NCBI GenBank assembly: GCA_940671915.1
Contig: CALNVZ010001336.1
Coordinates: forward strand, 1 to 64,000
DNA: 64,000 bases
Direction of reading: 5' to 3'
Origin: Paracentrotus lividus
Taxonomy: Eukaryota > Echinodermata > Echinoidea > Camarodonta > Echinidae
Of this stretch, positions 56,419 through 64,000 are shown one piece after another. The position numbers and the translations under genes are program-made. Position 1 is the first letter of the stretch, and each line of letters opens with the position of its first letter. The notes under the pieces are model-generated. The model saw only the letters and a list, made by a program, of their open reading frames with translations. It had not been told where the DNA came from and did no database searches.

Positions 56419-56787
56419 GTCTTACTATCTCACTCTTCTGAACATTGACATTAATTTGGCTTCGAAGGGCCTGTGACAGTAATTTAGCCATTTTGCTTCA
56501 TTTTAAATTTACTTCAAGCCACCTTTACGAACGTAGAGGACGCGAACGTTTATATAGACTGTTGCAATATAGGGGAATATCCTGACAACCCACCCGCGCA
56601 TCGAAAATGATGTCCTGAGAAAATATTTATATATAATCAATATTACATACAAGAAAAATGTTTTATATATATGAACTCCTTCGTCAGAAGGTTTAGTTCT
56701 TCTAGAATCAAGCAGTGTTCATTATTTCATGCGAAAATTAAACAACCCCAAGACTATAATCATATTCTATTTCGGATTGACAAACTA

Positions 56788-57812
56788 CACTGTCCGTCAT
56801 AAAGGTGGAATACTCTTTTTGCCGCTATAGCGACATGATTTTGCTCTGACTTTAATTTCTTGAATATGTTTGTCCCTGCTTTTACTTTTTGGGACCCTAG
56901 CTGCATCTTGGACATTCTCCCAACAATTCACGTGGACCTTTTTCCAAAAAAGGTTTGTCATCCCCCATGATGCCCATATTTGTCATTTTTCCTCATTTTG
57001 GGGCCCCTTTTTGTTTTCCCGGCCGATCAAGCCCCCCTCAGTCCTACCCCTAGGAAACGCGACTGAGGTGGACTGTTTTATATTGTTCTTTAAGTTAAAT
57101 CATTATTTCTGGGGACAGGCTTAGGTCTCTTGTTAAGGGGAGGGGTTGAAGTAAAAAACGAGATTGGTGAAAATTCGGAATATTTTATTCCATCTTTATG
57201 CTGAAAACAAAAGAAATGAAAAACCACCTTTCATTCCTTAAAATTATCATGCGATTTCCCCTTAGATTTTGTGTTAGCCCTTGATGACAAGGCTGTAAAT
57301 AGTCATTATTGATTACATATTTTATTCTTTTGAATTTTATGCTTGGTTGAGATTTTTACAATAAATCTTAGGGGAAGTAGAGAATTTCATGGTGTAAAAA
57401 ATGAATTAAAATGAATGTTGAATCCTCAGATCAAAATAATTTTTGACCCCTCCCTCTGACAAAAGAGTCGAGCCTGTAAACCATAAATCTATATTTAATT
57501 TTAAGAACATAAAAATCTCCACCTCAACAGTGTGTTTCCTTGGGGTAGGGCGAAATGGAGGGGGCCCCTTGGTGGGTCGCTTTGATAAAAAGGGCCCTAA
57601 ATAGAAAATAAAGTATACGAAGAATGGCCATCTTCTGGGGGTGACATACTTTTTTGATAGAAAATCCCAATCCCTCGGGAAGGGTTTAGGGAACGTCAGA
57701 TATACCAGGATCTAGAAGTGGAAAGGCGGGGACAAACACATTCAGGAAATTTAATAAGAGCACATTAATGTCGCTTTCAAGCCAGAAAAAATATTCACTT
57801 TATGACGACGTG
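56788..57812. mobile_element. Uninterrupted CACTGTCCGTC element, 1,025 bp
   Basis: Ends CACTGTCCGTCATAAAGG and CACTTTATGACGACGTG, TA flanks. Blocks such as TTTAATTTCTTGAATATG, GGAAACGCG and TTAGGTCTCTTG are shared with the two nested copies at 26.6-32.8 kb, making this the reference copy for the family. Confidence 0.75.
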
Positions 57813-60800
57813 TACTATTATTTACGATTTAAAGAACTGTTAATAATAATCGCGTGATGCATCGAAACCTCTTCCACTGTCGGATTAATGAACCTTAAAC
57901 TTTTTGATTGTGGAAATGAAATCCTAGGGAACATCGAAACTTTGTTAGCTGAAGGTGTGATCATATTATTCGGATTTTGTTATACTACCTCATTTTATTT
58001 GTCGACTCAATCGGAACCTTATTTCAATTTTTCTAATTTAAGACCTTTTCCCCCTTCGGATTTAAGTGATAAGCCTTAGAGAATGAATCCTCGGAACCAT
58101 TCGAAACCTTTGACAGGGTGCATCAGAATACTTCGGATTGTCAGCAGCTCTATTTTATTTTCGGGATAATCGAACCTATTTCTCATATTCCAATTTAATT
58201 GAAGTGTCTCTTTTTACATTTCCGGATTAAAGACATTCTATTTGATTTTTGTGAGAATACATGAACATTCAGAACCATTTACAATATATATTAGATTACT
58301 TTCTCAGTTAACTAACAGATTTAAAGATAAATATCATTATAAAAGGTAAATCAGTGCACTGTCGACAAAAGAAAACTGTCATGGACGCTTCCGTTCTGAG
58401 CGTTTGTAGTCTCAAGTGGTTTTTATTTAATAACGATACAACCGTTTCCTATAATGCATTTACATTAACCTTTAAGATTGACAATAATTATTCTTATTTC
58501 AGGTAATCATGTTATATGTAATTAGTTATTTACTATGTGTTGTATGCGCATTGATCAGGTTATTACTGGATACAGATGCAATATTTAAGAAAGAACTTTT
58601 TAAATGTTATAACATGATGAAGTGTAATCGTTCTTAAATGAGCATTAAATTTTCTTTTGGCTAAAAAGCCTTCAGCTTTCATTATTATGTTCAGTTTTTA
58701 GAATATTACAATACCACTCCATTTAATGCTACTACTATATGTACATATAGTTATTCGCTAGTAACTGGATATCTAAAATACAAAAAACAAAAACAAAACA
58801 TAAACAAAAAAATAATCTTGCAATAGGTTTATTGTTTTTCAATCTAACATTTCTCAAAAACATAAATATTGAAAACAAATTACCCTTGTCTAGGAGCCAA
58901 GGGCCGTTAATTATTATTTCAGTCATTTTGTGGCGCGAAGGTTTGGCAGGTCTTATTCTAGAGTAAAATTTTGCGCTGGATCTGTATTTTCCAATGTCCT
59001 CTTCTACCGTACCATGAGACACTTCGGCCATTTTGGCAATTTTATGTCCAAAAATGACCATTTTGGTCACTTGCTTGTGGTCATACGGGTATTTTAATTT
59101 CTTATATTTTTGCCGATAATGGGATTTTTAATATAAAATCTATCTGATGAAATGTTGCGCTGGGATCTAAATGAAAAAGTGGTTTTATTGATCGGTGGGC
59201 TCAAGTAAGGGTCATTTTGGTCAATTTCGGGCCAAAATTGTCATTTTTATTTCATTTTGGGGGTCAAGAATTAGAACCAAAAGACCATCAGAGTCATCCT
59301 CAAGTGATCGGGGGTTTTCCCCCCACCGCCCCACATCGTCGGTCGCCGCAACCAATTTTAAAAAATCTTACCTGGGTCTAAAACGAATCTTCCCATAGAC
59401 CATTTTCCTCCGCCCTAAATATATTTGGACAGCCTGGTCATTTAGTAGCCAGGTTTGACGAAAGTGACCGATTTTGATGCCACATTATTGGCGGATTTTT
59501 TGCTATAACAGGCTTGTATTACATGTATAAGTGTAAGTAACACAGTGTACATATAATTTTTTAATGTAGACTGTATTATTCCTTTCGTTTCAAACCATTT
59601 CACTAAAGAGTTGAACAGTAGTGGTGGAGAAGAAGTGGCATACAATTGCTGCTTGATTTTAAAAATAGAGGTCTTTATTTCAAATTGATGCGTTGTACTC
59701 GCCTCCATAAGGTTCTGGTCCTTAGTACGTATTAACAATTTGGTACTTATTTGGACATCGAAGAAGTGGACCATGATATAGTCCAAATGAAATAATAAAA
59801 AAAATATAAATATTAGGGTAAAAAGTTTCAAAATAATATAGTTGCCTCCTAAAACATGGTTTAGATGTGTCTCTAAGGCACTTACCAGACTTTTTATTTT
59901 TTTTTTTTTTTTTTAAGAATTCCATATTCGTCTGCGTCTCTCAGTCATCAGAGAACAGAATTTAAAACCACCTCTACCTCGCCCGGCACAGTATAAATAG
60001 TGGTGATGCTGTAGTCAGTGCACGTTCTATATTGTAGATAAAACATAATATCACTTTATTATTTATCGTGACAATAAATGTGCAATATGCAAAATACATA
60101 AGTAAGACTATTTATTCTCACGAAGCCAATGCAACCAAAATAAATGGCTAAAAATATAATATAGAAAAAATTGAATATATCAAGGCCAAAAGATTCAATC
60201 CAAATATACTAACAATGAAAGAAACAAGATTCTCCCGTCCCCTAAATAGCAATGTGAATTGATTTAGGCGCAAGGCTGGAACAGCATCGATGAAACTATG
60301 TTTTTCTATTATTATTAATATTGGTATGTATTTAAAAAAGAAACCCCCCGAAAATCTCAAACATCAAAAAAAAAGATGTTTGAATTATTTGTTTTCACAA
60401 TAATGGAACAAAAGGCAATGGTCACGAAATATTGAACAAGCCTGAAAAGTCTGTGGTAGTTTTATCTTATTTTCCTTGGTGGATTTTTCTTGTATATCCG
60501 TTGTATGTCTCACTGGTGGGCGGTTCTTACTTTCTTTGCTTCTTACACATTTGTGACCCTCCGCTGATTCGACATGGACATTTCTAATCTATAATGCAAT
60601 CGGTATATGTGGGCGCTAAATTGGGCAACACCCGCAAAAGTGTATAACAGTAATCATTATTTAGTTTCTACTGATGCATACTAATGTATTGATTTCAATG
60701 GTTTGTTTAAATGTCAGGTCCGCGTGTTAAAAACTGATTATTTCTGTGACAATTTCGAAGCAGTGAATTAGATCTGGATCATTTGGCCCTTTTTGGGTCA

Positions 60801-61130
60801 GTTAAGCAATAATTTAATGTCATTTTTATTTTTATTTCTAAAAACAATCAAAATTCACTCAGTCTGTATTGTAAAATTGGTGATGCATAAGAATAAAAAT
60901 TGTAAACCCGGGTAGCGGCATGATCGTGTAAAGCAAAACACAGAAAGACCTCATAAGCTGACCAGTAATTTATGATTTCCATAAGAACATGAATCTAGAA
61001 TAGGTGATATATTTAATTTTCCATATAACTATATAATTGTATTCTGGCATGATTGTTGACGTGCTTTGAAATATCCCCAAGGAATAATATAATTCTAAGA
61101 GAAGAAATGTCATTAAAAATGTCATCTATG
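57813..61130. other. Long stretch without a recognisable gene
   Basis: No supported ORF or RNA gene. 57,840-58,300 has repeated TCGGATTAA / GGAACC words and is repeated, with many indels, after the N gap. TTTTGGTCAcTT-type words recur near 58,920-59,470. Confidence 0.4.
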
Positions 61131-62840
61131 ACTTAACATTGATAAAAGCGGCGTTTTCTTTCCGTGCTAGAATATTGTGTCCCTGCAAGCGAGTCCAGTA
61201 TTATAAACGAACATGACAATGTCCCTCGATGGCGGCTTTCTGATCGGGTTAAACTTTCAAAAACTATGGGTGGAGAAGTCATGTCCTCTTTGAATACTAA
61301 AATTCGTTCGTGATAACAATTGAATGTGCTCTTGTAATGTGAAGGAGGCAAATGTAGAGCTACAGATATTTTGGTCAAGATTTCGAAAGGATGTCAGTCA
61401 TTCCTGGAGAGAAAGTGTCTATACGTCAGTCATGGTTGTCTTTGATGCATTTTCTGAAAAGATCACAGTGTGACGAACATGGGGCTGTAAATGCAAGTAT
61501 TGGGAATGAATGATAGTGGGAGCTGGTGCTGATCTGCGTTCACAGTTCAGATAGAGCTGGTGAGACATGTTGATGCCTGTTGTCTCATTCAATTGTAGGA
61601 AAAACAATCAATGTTCTTTCAAGCGAACTGCCACATAAAGCATGCACTTTAAATATTTGGGTCCTGTACGGGATATACCACTCGTCCCTGGAACTAATAA
61701 TGGGTTGTCTGTTTCTGTTCTCGAACGAAAAGCATTTTCATCTTCCAACCAAAAATCAGATTAACAAGAATTCCATTTACAGTCAGCTCTCTTGAGAGTG
61801 GTCTTGATCAAGGCCATGAACATAGTAGGTCCAAGACAAGAAGTTCCATGGAGACTTGAACAAGTGCAGATATTGAACCGAGTTGTTCACTTGAAGAGTC
61901 TTTGACCAATAACACGACATGTGCTTTCCTAGAGAAAGATAAAGATGCCTGGTGATGTGACAAAAGACATGCTAAACCTCTTGGGAATGGTACAAACTCA
62001 TTCTTCTGGAATAACCCTTTAAAGGTTAGAAGACCCTTGCTTATAATTTAAGTGAAGGATTCTGCAAGTTCAAAAAGATGACTGACTAATCATGGTTTAG
62101 CCTGCTCTCGTGATTTTAAGTAGAGATATTGGTCATCCGAGACCTGTAGCAGCCATGATGGAGGTGTCCACAGATGGTCAACTAGCCTGCCTTGCAAACG
62201 AATCGATGACAACTTCTAAGAACACAGATAAGCGTCTGTATAGTTGTTTCCATATTTCAGGATGAGTGGTATCCATGTACAGCACCCAAGATAGTATATA
62301 CCGGCACATAATGGCATGCATATAATTATTGTGGCAGTTCTCATCAAAAAGAAGACGTTGTTTTCTCCAATCAAGAATTGTGAAATGATCAACATGATTT
62401 CGGCGCTCTAATGATAGTAATAATGTCACCACGTCCATGCAATTTTATCATACATTAAAACCTTGTTTGCCTCATCCCCAGGAGGCGTCCTAGGCATTAA
62501 CATACAAGACAATCTTGAGAAGTTGTAGGCACTGTTCTTCTTCTTTCCAACGAGATGGAGATGACCCACAGACATCCTTGCAAGATTTTGCCAAATATTT
62601 GGTGCTCTCATTTACCTATAACGTTACAATTCCTTAGTTTGCCATTTAATAATAGTTTCCCAGAGGAAATATGTATTCTCCTCTGCTGGTTGAAATGCCT
62701 TTCCTGAGAGGACAGGCAATTGGCTGGAGCCTTGGTATAAGGACAAAACTTGGACTCTCGCTCATACAACATGTCACGCAACATATATAGATGGCTTTGG
62801 CTAATGGTCAAGTCATTGAGAAGCGTTGAAATCATCTTTC
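61130..62840 (-). pseudogene. Decayed coding-like block, possibly a transposon-borne gene
   Basis: Successive overlapping short frames on the minus strand (62835-62608, 62611-62426, 62438-62178, 61607-61419, 61378-61133) read as one broken protein. One segment, NYMHAIMCRYILSWVLYM then THPEIWKQ, followed by SFARQAS, recalls a gene family widespread in marine invertebrates with a NYARW..YL..M..HPEV..F pattern. That likeness is from memory and weak. I cannot name a function. Confidence 0.25.
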
Positions 62841-63027
62841 ATGAGATCTCTTCTTTCACATTGACGATATTCCAAATCGTCATAGATATCACGGAACAAA
62901 TGTGGTATTTGAAGTATATGAAACATAAATCAATTATTATAAGAATTCATTTTGCTAATGGGAAACTAAGTATTGGTCATCCTTTGAAATTGTGATGATC
63001 AGCTTGGAAATTTACTCTTAAAATACC

Positions 63028-63052
63028 NNNNNNNNNNNNNNNNNNNNNNNNN
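63028..63052. other. Assembly gap (25 N)
   Basis: Exactly 25 unknown bases at 63028-63052; true size is unknown. Confidence 1.
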
Positions 63053-63780
63053 AAACTCTTATTTGAAGTAAGAATTCCCTGGGAAGGGTTGTGATGGGAA
63101 CGTCCAGATATTCCCACGGAATCCTAGAAAAGTGATAAGCGGGGACAGAAGACAAGATCTACAGAGAAAGTTAATTAATCGGAGCATTACATAATGTTCG
63201 CTTTATGCCAGAAAAATATTCCAACTTGTATGACGAACAGTCGTAGAAATATTATTTACCGATTTAAAGAAGCTGTTAATAATAATCGCGTGAATGATAG
63301 CCGAACTCTTTACCACTGGTCGGATTAAATCGAAGCTCTTAATTTTGAGGGTTGTGGAAAATGAAATCCTGTGGGATCATTCGATACAACTTGTTACTAT
63401 GGTAGTGCAGTTCATGATTATTCCGGAGGATTGTTTACCTTACCCTCAGTTTTATTTTCGGATAACAGAACCTTATTGTCAATTTCTAATTTAACTTAAT
63501 GAACCTCTTTTCCCCCTTCGGATTAACTTTCATAAGAATCCTTAGAGAATATGAATCCTCGGAAAACCATTCGAACCTTTTCGACAGAGGTGCTCAATAG
63601 TTCGGATATGTCAGCACTCCTCATTTATTTTCGGATAATATCGGGAACCTTATTTTTCTCATACCAATTTAAATTGACAGTTACCTTACTTTCTACTTTT
63701 CGGATTAAAGAATTCCTTTTTGATTTTCTGGAGAATACATATTTAATGAACATCATCTACCAGTTCATAATAATATAAAC
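63053..63780. repeat. Noisy second copy of 57.6-58.3 kb
   Basis: Matches in the same order: GGGAACGTC, the CACTG element end (TATTCCAACTTGTATGACGAACAGT), then AATAATCGCGTGA, GAAATCCT and CGGATTAAAG. Single-base insertions relative to the first copy are very frequent, for example in the GGTCGGATTAAAT region. Confidence 0.7.
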
Positions 63781-64000
63781 ATATTACGAATCCATCTTAA
63801 TCAATCAAAAGTTAATAGACGCACAAGATTCTTAAGATAAACGTACATATTCAACGCCAAGGTACAGGATGCACGCATAAAGTATTGTTGTGACCCGGAA
63901 TTAGGACCATCTTGAGGATACTTTGTGTCGCATATGAAAGTTATGCGTCTACGCTCGGAAGGCTGTCATATCGACTAAAAGAAAACGTCCCTGAAAGACG

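Overview
This window is animal genomic DNA: AT-rich, with short exons in long introns and very many transposons and simple repeats. The TRIM proteins, the tRNA-derived SINE and the overall repeat style suggest a marine deuterostome, most likely a sea urchin or other echinoderm. The species is an inference; I could not search a database.

Layout. 1-4200 and 19725-23560 are two diverged copies of one segment. Each carries a plus-strand TRIM (RING / two B-boxes / coiled coil / beta-propeller-like tail) gene whose coding region is a single exon (954-2819 and 20781-22655). The 15 kb between them is almost wholly mobile DNA: a 4.5 kb inverted-terminal-repeat element filled with a 'GCTCGCGCTTCGCGC' tandem array, a 3 kb Kolobok/T2-like element carrying an 18-19 bp minisatellite in both arms, a 1.95 kb near-palindrome, an 854 bp MITE and the 3' end of a LINE.

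From 52668 down to 23959, on the minus strand, I reconstruct two tandem genes for small four-helix membrane proteins (LAPTM4 / DUF4728-like layout). They share the same six-exon structure and intron phases. The downstream copy A (41630-23959) is complete at 163 codons. The upstream copy B (52668 to about 43587) has five solid exons and one tentative last exon. None of these exons stands out by ORF length, because each is only 63-133 bp. Their introns hold a nest of transposons four levels deep (26605-32821), a family of MITEs with TA duplications, a SINE, Harbinger-like MITEs and a GC-rich fold-back.

52.7-64 kb has no intact gene that I recognise. It holds a decayed minus-strand LINE (53.6-56.2 kb), a complete copy of the CACTG-ended element (56788-57812), a decayed coding-like block (61.1-62.8 kb) and a 25-N assembly gap. 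The gap is followed by a noisy second copy of 57.6-58.3 kb.

The TRIM genes probably encode cytoplasmic ubiquitin ligases, possibly with immune roles. The tetraspan pair probably sits in endosomal, lysosomal or plasma membranes. Nothing in the sequence ties the two gene families into one pathway. The strongest observations are the hidden tetraspan gene pair, the dated nest of transposons, and a set of MITEs that share TA duplications, termini and near-identical lengths but differ in internal sequence.
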